This document shows positions 26,723 to 34,937 of a stretch of 64,000 bases of DNA, piece after piece. The notes under the pieces are model-generated. The model saw only the letters and a program-made list of their open reading frames with translations, did no database searches and had not been told where the DNA came from. Source of the DNA: Chitinimonas sp036961565 (GTDB lineage Bacteria; Pseudomonadota; Gammaproteobacteria; Burkholderiales; Chitinimonadaceae). Each line of letters starts with the position of its first letter. Position 1 is the stretch's first letter. The translations under genes were made by a program, and so were the position numbers. The stretch covers positions 170,126-234,125 of the forward strand of contig NZ_JBAMDD010000008.1 in assembly GCF_036961565.1 (NCBI RefSeq), given 5' to 3'.

Positions 26723-26952
26723 GCACATATCGTATAGGCGCCATCGGTCGCCAAACACCGTGCAGCCTGAGCTGCGTGCCGCCGGCCACACCTTGCCGGC
26801 AAACCAGAACGCGTGCCAGGCGCGCGGTCCGGTTTTCTGGCAAGTGCACCCTACAGCGGCCGACGCCCTCAGCGAGTGCCTTGCCCTTGCAAGGCCTGGC
26901 GTGCAACTGGCACGCCAGGCCCAGGTAGGCCCTCATCAAGACGGAGATATCC

Positions 26953-27378
26953 ATGTCAGCCCTCAGCCACATAGCCCGCAGCCTGATCGAAGCCACAGCC
27001 GAACTGGAAGCCGACAACCGCCTGGCAGAGCTACGCCATATCGCCAGACTGGCCAGCCAGCAACTGGGCCTGCAGCACGCCGAGATCGAACGCCTCAATC
27101 AAGCCATGAAAGGCATGGGGCCACTGGATGCCAACATGCCCGCCCTGGATCAAGCCCTCCGCACCGCCCGCAACGAAGCCAGCCGCCTGCAACGGCTCTA
27201 TGGTAGCGCCACCGCCAAGGCCGATCGCTACCAGCGCGAAGTCTGGCAACCACTGTTTCTCGGCACAGGCGCCACCAATAGGCGAGCCAGCTGCAATCGC
27301 GCCAGTTGCCACGCCAGCATCGCCTTGGAACAACAACGCGCCCACCAGCGTGGCGATATGTATCTGAGTGGTGACTGA
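26953..27378 (+). CDS. Small helical protein of unknown function in the phage-like island
   Basis: The 141-residue product is almost entirely helical: residues 1-50 and 55-95 form amphipathic or coiled-coil helices, followed by a Cys-containing Arg-rich tail. No family was recognised. CGGAG lies 7-8 nt before the ATG. It is the first gene after the CGTAC-controlled promoter and precedes the large toxin gene by 138 bp. It could be an early phage-type or toxin accessory protein. Confidence 0.6.
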   Translation: MSALSHIARSLIEATAELEADNRLAELRHIARLASQQLGLQHAEIERLNQAMKGMGPLDANMPALDQALRTARNEASRLQRLYGSATAKADRYQREVWQPLFLGTGATNRRASCNRASCHASIALEQQRAHQRGDMYLSGD

Positions 27379-27516
27379 GCGCCTGCTCACCTCATAGCGC
27401 GCGTCACGAGTTTAAGCGGTTGAAAAGATGCAGTTAATTCAAAGCAACAATGCACGTCAGCAATACATAACAGACGCTTGAACAAACCCATACTCACAAC
27501 GGAAGAGGAGAAACGC

Positions 27517-30249
27517 ATGCCCGCATGGCTCGATAGACAAACCCAACCCCCGCCCCCCAAAGCCGCGTCCAACGCGGCTTTTTCTTTGCCGCCACCGGCC
27601 AGGCACACATCAGGGCGGGAGGAGGAAGGCCCCTGGGTCGGTGCAGCCCGCGATATATCTGGCGCATGGACCATAGGCTCCAACGGCTTGCTGCATGGCG
27701 CCGGCTGGCTCGTCGGCAAGCTCGGGGCCGACGAAGTCGGCGCCGACATGATGGAGATGGGCCGCACCGGCATGCAGTATGGCGAGGCCCTGCTCAGCGA
27801 CATGGGCTACAACGCCATGAAGTCCGATGAACTCAGCCTCCACAAGCTGGGGCTGGCCGGCGTGCAATCGCTGCCCGGCATGGCACTAGGTGGCGCCGTC
27901 GCAGCCCCCATTACCCTCACCGCCCGGGTAGGCGGCACAGCCCTGGCCGCGCGCGCACTCGCCTCCCAAGGCGCCCTGGGCAAGGCAGCTGCGCGCATCC
28001 TGCAATTGCCCAAAGGGGCAGAGCTGGCCAAGGCCTTGCCCGCCGTCGTCGGCAACAGCGTAGCCGAAGGCAGCTTGGCCGCCATGCAGAGCGGTGCCGA
28101 AGCCTACGACGAAATCATGCAGGCCGACCCGTCCCAGCTCGAGCAATCACCGCAATTCCAAAAGCTGCTGCAAACCCTGGGCAGCGCCGACAAAGCGCGC
28201 GCTGCCATGGCAGACAGCTATGCCACCCAGGTGGCATGGCGCACCGGCCTGAGCACCGGCGCCCTCAGCGGCCTGTTCGGCGCCACCGCGCTCGCCAGGC
28301 AAGGCGACAAGCTACTGGGCCAGCAGACTGCCGTACAGGCGCTAGCCCGGGTAAGCCGTGAGCTGGTACAGGAGTCTGCAGAAGAAGCCGTCCAGAGCGG
28401 CGCGGAGCAACTGGCCAAGAATCACGCCCGCCAACAGGTCATCGACCCCAAGCAGTCACTGCTGCAAGGCGTTGCCAAGGCCGCCCTGGAAGGCGCTGCC
28501 ACAGCGGGCCTGCTCGGTGCAGCCAGCCGTGGCTTCAACAAGCTAGGCAGCGTGGCCGCGACCGCCGTCCATGCCCCAGCACAAGGCAAGGCCAACGTTA
28601 TCACGAGCCCAGCGGCTGCAGACCAAGAGGGCCAGGCAGCCACCGAACGCCACGCGCCTGACGCCGCCAGCACCAACGTCGGCCCGCATCCCGACCACAG
28701 CCGCACTGCCACCACGCAAGCGGCACCTACTGAGAATACCGAGACCACTTTCTCCCGCACCCGTGCAACGCCCCCAAGCGAGGCGGAAACACCCACAGCC
28801 ACCCCACCCAGTGCCCAGACAAGCACGGCGGAAGGTAACACCGGCCACGTTGCCGCCGCCGCCCGCCATGGGACACAGCGCCGTACCAAGGTGGAGGAAA
28901 GCGCCAAGCCTCCCGCCGCAACCGAGGCGGCGCCCGCCACATCCCTCGCCCCACAAGCAGCTCAGCCCAACACGGCCGAGCCCGTCACTCTGCCAGCGGC
29001 AGAAGCCGCACCCAGCCCAGCCCAGCTCCACACCAGTGACAGCAGCAAGGCCCCACCCCTGCTCCCGCAGACCTCCCTGAACAAGGATGGCACCCTGCTG
29101 CTGCATGGCGAAAAGGCCCAGCTGAAAGCGCTGATGAGCAGCCTGAATCTCAAGCACATCCGCTCGCAACCGCACACCGATGGCTTGCTGATCAGCCGCA
29201 AGCAGGCGCCCCTGGTACAGCAGTCACTGCTACAGATACAGCAACGCCCCACCCCGCCTGCCCCGCCACCACGCCCGCCAGCCCAATCGGCCGGTCCGGC
29301 ACTGCCCGACACACTCGACACCCCCACCCAGGCTAGCGTGGACGCCGCCTGGCAAACGCTGCATCAGCACGATGAACTACGCCAGGCCCATGACTACATC
29401 CAAGAGCAGGAACAAGCCGGCGATCTCGCCATCGCCGCCCTGGCGCGCAGCGTCGACGCCAACCAGCCCGGCCTCACCGGCACCGCACGCAGCGCCGCCA
29501 TCCTGGCACTGGCCGCCCGTGGCGACATCGACTACAAGGATGAGCTGGGAAAGCATGCGCTGAACCTGGCAAATCGCACCCGGCTGGCGCTAAGAGCGGC
29601 CGGCATCAGCAACCGCTGGGTAGGCAGCCACAAAAACGCCGACATACTGCAGGCACTGAACCAGCAACATGCCTCCCCCACACCAGCACAACTGATCGCC
29701 AGACCAGAATCTCCGCCGGCCACGCAGCACATCTACATCCGCGATTTTGATGAATACGTCAGCCTCGCCAAAGGCCCCTTTCAACCCAGCACCATCTATC
29801 ACTTCGACGGTTTGGAGTTCGAATTCGACCACCTGGGTCGTTCCTTCAGCACGCGTGGCAAGGTCGACGTCACGAAGAGTGGTAGACGCATAGAAGCGCT
29901 AGATCGCTTACTGGGCAAGATCAACGGTGCCATCAAGGGCGACGTGGGGTTCCACCGCGGCGGGGATGGCCTTGGCATGCCTGGTGGTGGTTTCAATGTC
30001 GTACCCGCCAATGGCGTACCTAATCACGTTGAATTCCCCAACATGAAGAACCTGAACCAGGGCCCATACAAGCAACTGGAACTGGAACTGGCCAAGCTCG
30101 ACAAAGCTGGCAAAGATGTACGCTGCAATTTCAGCATGGAGTTCAATAGCGACAACCTTAGCGGGAGGCCAGATCGCTTCGTGGTAAGCTATCAGGTAGA
30201 CGGTGGACCCGCGATCACGCACTATTTCCTGAACCAACCAGGAGGATAA
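27517..30249 (+). CDS. Polymorphic toxin: phage large-protein-like N-terminus with C-terminal DNA/RNA endonuclease domain
   Basis: The 910-residue protein has three zones. Residues about 40-340 are Ala/Gly-rich helices with hydrophobic stretches, much like large phage virion-internal or polyvalent proteins. Residues about 340-600 are a low-complexity Thr/Pro/Ala/Glu linker. The C-terminus (about 760-910) resembles the DNA/RNA non-specific endonuclease toxins (Endonuclea_NS_2): FDHLGRSFSTRGKVDV, then GDVGFHRGGDGLG in place of the usual DxGH motif, NVVPANGVPNHVEFPNMKNLN and a final NQPGG. The histidine is offset by two residues, so activity is uncertain. AGAGGAG precedes the ATG at 27517. A terminator-like hairpin lies in codons 15-24. 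A YezG-like immunity gene follows. Confidence 0.75.
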   Translation: MPAWLDRQTQPPPPKAASNAAFSLPPPARHTSGREEEGPWVGAARDISGAWTIGSNGLLHGAGWLVGKLGADEVGADMMEMGRTGMQYGEALLSDMGYNAMKSDELSLHKLGLAGVQSLPGMALGGAVAAPITLTARVGGTALAARALASQGALGKAAARILQLPKGAELAKALPAVVGNSVAEGSLAAMQSGAEAYDEIMQADPSQLEQSPQFQKLLQTLGSADKARAAMADSYATQVAWRTGLSTGALSGLFGATALARQGDKLLGQQTAVQALARVSRELVQESAEEAVQSGAEQLAKNHARQQVIDPKQSLLQGVAKAALEGAATAGLLGAASRGFNKLGSVAATAVHAPAQGKANVITSPAAADQEGQAATERHAPDAASTNVGPHPDHSRTATTQAAPTENTETTFSRTRATPPSEAETPTATPPSAQTSTAEGNTGHVAAAARHGTQRRTKVEESAKPPAATEAAPATSLAPQAAQPNTAEPVTLPAAEAAPSPAQLHTSDSSKAPPLLPQTSLNKDGTLLLHGEKAQLKALMSSLNLKHIRSQPHTDGLLISRKQAPLVQQSLLQIQQRPTPPAPPPRPPAQSAGPALPDTLDTPTQASVDAAWQTLHQHDELRQAHDYIQEQEQAGDLAIAALARSVDANQPGLTGTARSAAILALAARGDIDYKDELGKHALNLANRTRLALRAAGISNRWVGSHKNADILQALNQQHASPTPAQLIARPESPPATQHIYIRDFDEYVSLAKGPFQPSTIYHFDGLEFEFDHLGRSFSTRGKVDVTKSGRRIEALDRLLGKINGAIKGDVGFHRGGDGLGMPGGGFNVVPANGVPNHVEFPNMKNLNQGPYKQLELELAKLDKAGKDVRCNFSMEFNSDNLSGRPDRFVVSYQVDGGPAITHYFLNQPGG
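27559..27587 (+). terminator. Intragenic rho-independent terminator at the start of the toxin gene
   Basis: The stem AAAGCCGCG / CGCGGCTTT with a TCCAA loop runs into TTCTTT, a complete intrinsic terminator. It lies 42 nt after the toxin ATG, inside the coding sequence. Translating ribosomes would disrupt it; untranslated RNA would terminate. It is therefore a candidate attenuator, or a relic of an older gene boundary. Confidence 0.75.
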
Positions 30250-30256
30250 AACACTG

Positions 30257-30616
30257 ATGGAAAACGAGATTTTTCAAGACATTACCGATCTGGTGCTGGA
30301 CGCCATCGACGCCCAGGGAAAAGACTGGCATGCCTTCGTCCTCAATTACCGGGTCGACGATCAGCAGAGCGATTGCGTCAACACCTTCATTACCCAGGAA
30401 CAAGGCCAGTGGAAAGAAATATCCCTGCCCCCCATCAAGGGCCTGGATCAATCCCTGCGCAAGCTCCGCACCCTGCAGTCACAAGGCGGCCGCTCGCCCT
30501 TCACCAGTTGCAACCTGCATGTCACCATCGATGGCGACTTCAACACCCAGTACGGCTACGACCCCATAGACTGGAGCAAACGCCTGGGCTGGAATTTCGA
30601 CATCCCTAATCGCTAG
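30257..30616 (+). CDS. YezG-like immunity protein for the upstream nuclease toxin
   Basis: The 119-residue acidic protein resembles the YezG family, the immunity partners of YeeF-type nuclease toxins. It has an N-terminal helix (EIFQDITDLVLDAID), a beta-rich middle (HAFVLNYRVDDQ), the PFTSCNLHVTIDGDFN segment and the YGYDPIDWSKR motif close to the end. It begins 8 bp after the toxin stop. The toxin-immunity pairing (NS_2 nuclease with YezG) agrees with the known B. subtilis arrangement and supports the nuclease assignment. Confidence 0.75.
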   Translation: MENEIFQDITDLVLDAIDAQGKDWHAFVLNYRVDDQQSDCVNTFITQEQGQWKEISLPPIKGLDQSLRKLRTLQSQGGRSPFTSCNLHVTIDGDFNTQYGYDPIDWSKRLGWNFDIPNR

Positions 30617-31062
30617 CCCCCAGCCTCAACAGCCAGCCTATTGATCATCGATAGCTCACACACCCGGCACAGCCGGGTGTATCACGTTCTGCCCCCGCCC
30701 AAGGCAACTACCCCATTGCGCAACCCACTCACTTACCCTCACCGGGTAACGGCTTGGTGGAATAATGCCGCGCCGTTACGGTTTGCATGCTGCATGCGCG
30801 GCATGAACTCCCCCCTACTTAGGGCTTGGGCATACAACGAAATCGTACCTGTACCTAATAGGCCGCATGGTGCCTGGGTATCGCCATCAGGCAGGACGGC
30901 TTCGATCTAGCATCTGCCAGATGCACCCTGTATTTCCAGTCATACCCTCACCAGGGCAGGCTGCCAAGTATGCAGTTCCTTCAGATGAATCCGTAACCCA
31001 TAACTTGCCGCATACCATTCCCGCCAAACCAGATGGCCGGGAGAGATAAAACAAAGGACTTT
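30617..31062. other. Intergenic region with one hairpin
   Basis: Apart from the hairpin at 30660-30680, the 446 bases show no supported gene. There are small repeats (GCATGCTGCATGC near 30786; CGTACCTGTACC near 30845) but no clear promoter other than the AT-poor leader of the next gene. Confidence 0.5.
30660..30680 (+). terminator. Hairpin after the toxin-immunity pair
   Basis: A perfect 9-bp stem ACACCCGGC / GCCGGGTGT with an ACA loop, 44 bp after the immunity gene, without a T run. Confidence 0.6.
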
Positions 31063-31692
31063 ATGAAACTGACCAGAAAAATCACGCCCTGCCTTTTCGC
31101 AGGCTTATTACTACTCACACCCGGTATTACCGCACACGCCGAACGCGGTGAAGCAGATGTTGCGGCAATCGTTGCCTCCCTGGGTACCACGATCTATGCC
31201 AATACCTTTATGGCAGATGCCCACATTGCCGGGATGGCCGACGCCTTGAGCAGTGCCGAATATGATAGAGAATTGGTAAATGTAGGCTCTGGCTGGCTAC
31301 TGCACCGCTATACGCTCACCAAACTCACTCTGGGCCAAAAAATACTGCTCGGCCTTAACCTGATCAAGCTAGCCGGCCAACGCTTCACTATTGTCTATAC
31401 AGATGGCTCCAAAGCAACAGTGGTGCTGCTCAACTGCCAAGCATCGACCTGTGCCGCAAAAACTATCGAGATTCTGCCAGCAATCGCTCAAAACACCCCC
31501 GCACCTGATCGTGGCGCGAAGGAACCCACCCATGGCGAACTGGGCGACCCCACAATCATCTGCAGGGCGCGCTACAAGATGGTCACCTATACCGTGGACA
31601 TCGTGCCGAGCACCAGTGGCAGCGGCACCTTGAATCCGGATAGCACAGCTGTCCGGGAAAAGCTGGTGTTTGATGGCCTGGAATGCGTTTAG
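31063..31692 (+). CDS. Exported protein of unknown function
   Basis: The 209-residue protein has a clear signal peptide (CLFAGLLLLTPGITAHA) and an otherwise soluble body with paired cysteines (CQASTC and ICRARYK, GLECV at the end), suitable for periplasmic disulfides. No family was recognised. AAGGAC precedes the ATG at 31063. It is less GC-rich than the Hyp operon that follows and lies between the nuclease toxin module and two paralogous exported proteins. Confidence 0.7.
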   Translation: MKLTRKITPCLFAGLLLLTPGITAHAERGEADVAAIVASLGTTIYANTFMADAHIAGMADALSSAEYDRELVNVGSGWLLHRYTLTKLTLGQKILLGLNLIKLAGQRFTIVYTDGSKATVVLLNCQASTCAAKTIEILPAIAQNTPAPDRGAKEPTHGELGDPTIICRARYKMVTYTVDIVPSTSGSGTLNPDSTAVREKLVFDGLECV

Positions 31693-31896
31693 CGAACCCG
31701 GCTGGATAAAATAGTCCAAACCTGCCACCTGAGCCGGAATTGCACAGCAACGCCCACCGCTAGGCAGCATGGACCATGCCCGTACAGAATGCCCACACCT
31801 TCGTCCTTGCGAGGCTGTGGGCCTGTATAGCTCCCTTAAGACAACGTCGCGGAAGCGAGCACTATTCCGCGCCCCCTCGCTCACGCCAGGATCATA

Positions 31897-32856
31897 ATGA
31901 AGAAATCACTCTGGATAGGCCTTGCTGCCCTGCTCTTCCTAAGCTTGGCCCTGTTTGCGTACCGCACCGCCCAGCCGGCCAATACCCCGCCCAGGCCGAC
32001 TGTAGCCCCAACCCCCTCGGCGGCATTAGCACAAGCCGGCACAGGTCTATTTGACCGTCCCCAGCCAAGCGCCGCAGCAACAGCGAGCGCAGCCGGCTAT
32101 AGCCTGCAGACCACCGACGATGTCTACAGCGAGTTCCTAAAGTACCGGAATGATCCCAGTCCCGATGGCCCGGCCTTCGCCCTGAAGGCCCTAACTATGT
32201 GTCAGCCACTCGCCATGCCCGAACTCCGGAAAGCAATAAAGGACTCCGAGAGTAGCGCCTTTAGCCCCAGTTATCGCCGGATCATCGATCGCTGCCAGGG
32301 CTTCCTGAGCATCCCCACTACGGAATGGAGTAAAGTAGCCAATGAACTGAGAGCAGACGCTATCAAGCGTGCCGGCCCAGCCTCACTGGCGCTGCGGGCC
32401 CGTGCACTGCCCGCTGGCGCCCCAGAGGTGCGGCAGGAACTGGCCAGCATGGTGCAGCAAGGCAATCTGGTCGGGATGGAAGCCTTCTCTGGTGGTACAG
32501 CCGTCAATCATCTGGCCTACCTGCTCAATGGAGAGACCATGGGCATGGAGCCGTACGAGGCTAATCTCATGCTCTTCACCGCTCTACGTTATGCCGTATG
32601 TGATGCCGGCATACCCTGCGGGCCGGATAGTCCCATAGGCACTCAACGCTGCCGGTTTATCGAGGCGATAAGGGCAACCACCCCCCAGGCCACCATCAGT
32701 TGCACCACAGGGCCAGATGCCTTACCGACGTTCAGCGCCTACGGCTCCTCCATGAGCGACCTGACGCCCACCCAGCAGCAGTTCATCACCCACTGGCGCA
32801 AGCAGTTCAACCACGCCATCAACAACCGCGACCCCAGCCTGTTTGCTGCCAGATAA
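31897..32856 (+). CDS. Exported or membrane-anchored protein, paralogue of the next gene
   Basis: The 319-residue protein starts MKKSLWIGLAAL, a single N-terminal hydrophobic segment (signal anchor or signal peptide), followed by a Pro/Ala-rich linker to about residue 60 and a helical domain with conserved cysteines. Motifs shared with the downstream paralogue are YSEFLKYRxDPSPDxPAFA, DRCxGFL, KRxGPASL, CDAGxPC and the last 35 residues (QQFITHWRKQF.HAINNRDPSLF). Function unknown. The four cysteines in the two shared motifs suggest disulfides and a periplasmic location. Confidence 0.75.
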   Translation: MKKSLWIGLAALLFLSLALFAYRTAQPANTPPRPTVAPTPSAALAQAGTGLFDRPQPSAAATASAAGYSLQTTDDVYSEFLKYRNDPSPDGPAFALKALTMCQPLAMPELRKAIKDSESSAFSPSYRRIIDRCQGFLSIPTTEWSKVANELRADAIKRAGPASLALRARALPAGAPEVRQELASMVQQGNLVGMEAFSGGTAVNHLAYLLNGETMGMEPYEANLMLFTALRYAVCDAGIPCGPDSPIGTQRCRFIEAIRATTPQATISCTTGPDALPTFSAYGSSMSDLTPTQQQFITHWRKQFNHAINNRDPSLFAAR

Positions 32857-32950
32857 CACTGGCGCAACCTGACTAGACTAGGCAGCGGCTCCTTATCGCT
32901 TGCAACAAGATCAGGGGCCGCCACCTAGCCGGTGACCTTCAGAACACACA

Positions 32951-33937
32951 ATGAAAAAATCCCACTGGATAGGCCTCACCGCAGTCTTCCTACTCGCCTT
33001 GGCCGTGCTTGCCCCCAGTCGCTCCGCACAGTCGGCTTCCCTGCCCACCCCACCCGCTGTAGCTCATCCTCCTGCGACTCCAGCTCAGCCCCAGCCAGGC
33101 TTGTTTGACCGCAGCACGCCAATAGCCGCCCAGCCGGCCAATCCGGTCCATAGCCTCCACACCGCGACGGACATCTACAGTGAATTCCTCAAGTACCGAG
33201 ACGATCCCAGCCCCGATGCCCCTGCGTTCGCGAAAATGGCCATGGATATGTGTGCCATTTTCTTTTCACCGGATACGCGCGATAGCTTCAGCAAACCCGG
33301 CAACATACCGGGCAATGGGGCTAACAGCCGTTTGCTGCTCGATCGCTGCCGTGGCTTCCTGCAGCTATCCAGCGCAGAGTGGCCCAAGGTTTACCAGGCC
33401 CTAGAAGCAGCAGCCATCAAGCGCGGGGGACCGGCATCGCTGCTGACGCGAGCCAGCGCATTGGGCTATGACACAGCGAGAATCAACCTGGAACTGGCCG
33501 ATATGATCAGGCAAGGCAACCAGGCCGGCTTGGAAGTGTTCGCCTTCAACGTCACTCCGGAACAGCTTACCTATTTGCTGCATGATGGCACCAAGGGGAT
33601 ATCCACCATAGAGGCCACGGAAATGCGCCACCTTGCGCTGGCTTATGCACTATGTGATGCCGGCCTCCCCTGCGCGCAGGGTAGCTATATGCATGCTGTT
33701 AAATGCTACACCGGCGAGTTGATGCGCTTGGGAGGTATCAATACCACCTCCAGTTGTAACAACAAGCCCGATCCACTTCCCCTCTACAGTTTTTGGGGTG
33801 CTTCAATGAACGACCTCCCGCCAGCCCAGCAGCAGCTCATCCTGCACTGGCGCAAGCAGTACAGCCACGCCATCAACAATCGAGACCCCAGCCTGTTTAC
33901 CGGCAATGGGCGGTCCGGGGTGCTTCCCAAACCCTAG
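32951..33937 (+). CDS. Exported or membrane-anchored protein, tandem paralogue
   Basis: The 328-residue product has the same layout as the preceding protein: MKKSHWIGLTAV anchor, Pro/Ala linker, helical Cys-containing domain and an almost identical C-terminal HWRKQYSHAINNRDPSLF region, followed by an extra 12-residue tail. The two genes are separated by 94 bp and evidently arose by tandem duplication. They diverge most in the middle, as paired specificity variants might. Function unknown. Confidence 0.75.
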   Translation: MKKSHWIGLTAVFLLALAVLAPSRSAQSASLPTPPAVAHPPATPAQPQPGLFDRSTPIAAQPANPVHSLHTATDIYSEFLKYRDDPSPDAPAFAKMAMDMCAIFFSPDTRDSFSKPGNIPGNGANSRLLLDRCRGFLQLSSAEWPKVYQALEAAAIKRGGPASLLTRASALGYDTARINLELADMIRQGNQAGLEVFAFNVTPEQLTYLLHDGTKGISTIEATEMRHLALAYALCDAGLPCAQGSYMHAVKCYTGELMRLGGINTTSSCNNKPDPLPLYSFWGASMNDLPPAQQQLILHWRKQYSHAINNRDPSLFTGNGRSGVLPKP

Positions 33938-34062
33938 GTTTTCCAGCAAGGCAGGGCAAGAGTGCGCCCTCGCTACATTGCCAAGATTGCCAGCGAACGG
34001 GGCATTTTTTTCCGGGCAAGCTCGTATCGCAACAAAGGCGCCACCCACGCCTTGCGGTACGA

Positions 34063-34815
34063 CTACCCCCGCCGCACCCACAGGCGATAGTCCCTCGGTG
34101 TCATGCCCGTCAGTTGCCGGAACTGCTTGGATAGCGCGCTCTGGTCACAGAAGCCGCAATCCAGCGCGATATCCGAGATGGCCGCCTGGCTCTGTGCCAG
34201 CAGGCGGGCGGCCGCATCGATGCGCAGCTTGGTCAGGAACTGCCCGGCGCTGAGCTGGAATATCTTCTTCATACGCCGCTCAAATTGCGCCAGAGAGATA
34301 CCCGCCATCTCGGCCAGCGCCTCCACCGACTGCGGCTGCGCATAACAGGCCAGCATATGGTCTACCGCCTCCGCCATGCGGGCATCCACAATGCCGGCCC
34401 GGCTGGGCTCCAGCAGATCGCGTGACAAACAGGCCAGGCCGATGATGCTGCCCTGCGCATCAAGCAAGGGCGTCTTGTTGCTGAGACACCAGCCAGGCTC
34501 GCGGTTGTTGAACAGGGTCAGGTCCAGGTTGTCGACTATGGGCAGGCCGGTGCGGAACAACTGTTCATCCTGCTCGGCATAACGGTCTGCCATATGGGGC
34601 GGGAACAACTCATGCGCCGTTCGCCCCACGGCCTCATGCTTGCCCGCCAGGCCGCAACGCTCGGCACAGGCCTGGCTCATGGTGATATAGCGTCCGGCAC
34701 GATCCTTTACTGAAAACACCATGTCCGGCATACGGTCAAACAAGGCTTCCACAAACAGCGGCTGAGCCAGGCGGCCGACAAAGTCCTCGCGCCAGGCCTT
34801 GAGCGTGCTATCCAT
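34063..34815 (-). CDS. PAS-AraC regulator, likely activator of the hydroxyproline operon
   Basis: The 250-residue protein joins an N-terminal PAS domain (FDRMPDMVFSVKDRAGRYI onwards to about residue 130) to a C-terminal AraC/XylS double HTH (SVEALAEMAGISLAQFERRM and ISDIALDCGFCDQSALSKQF). Divergent orientation to lhpA and the known presence of an AraC-type LhpR regulator in Pseudomonas hydroxyproline clusters argue for control of that operon. Starts at 34815, 34830 and 34848 are all possible; 34815 is taken because it has a GGGAA upstream and gives a compact N-terminus. Confidence 0.85.
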   Translation of the reverse strand: MDSTLKAWREDFVGRLAQPLFVEALFDRMPDMVFSVKDRAGRYITMSQACAERCGLAGKHEAVGRTAHELFPPHMADRYAEQDEQLFRTGLPIVDNLDLTLFNNREPGWCLSNKTPLLDAQGSIIGLACLSRDLLEPSRAGIVDARMAEAVDHMLACYAQPQSVEALAEMAGISLAQFERRMKKIFQLSAGQFLTKLRIDAAARLLAQSQAAISDIALDCGFCDQSALSKQFRQLTGMTPRDYRLWVRRG

Positions 34816-34937
34816 CCGATTTATTCCCATCTCTATCGCATTTGCCAAAAACGGGCCTTTTTACGCGCTGATCACACAAGATCGCACCGGCCTCTAGAAA
34901 CTAGCATGACGGCATTCCCAATCAACGGGCAAGCCTC

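Larger units (their letters stand above)
26452..26952. other. Regulatory stretch of a phage-like island: two facing promoters, no gene recognised
   Basis: These 501 bases hold a near-consensus promoter on the plus strand (26530-26558), a facing promoter candidate on the minus strand (26722-26695), and CGTAC motifs at 26519, 26539, 26551 and 26645. The part from 26755 to 26940 is GC-rich, with several short inverted repeats (for example GGCCTGGCGTGC / GGCACGCCAGGCC near 26900). It could be a structured leader or small RNA. The ORFs crossing it on the minus strand lack ribosome binding sites and protein-like composition. Confidence 0.55.

Noticed and set aside
26412..27098. 228-codon minus-strand frame over the regulatory stretch at 26.5-27 kb
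   Set aside because: Overlaps carbonic anhydrase and the small plus-strand gene, no ribosome binding site, Arg/Cys/Trp-rich translation typical of a non-coding frame.
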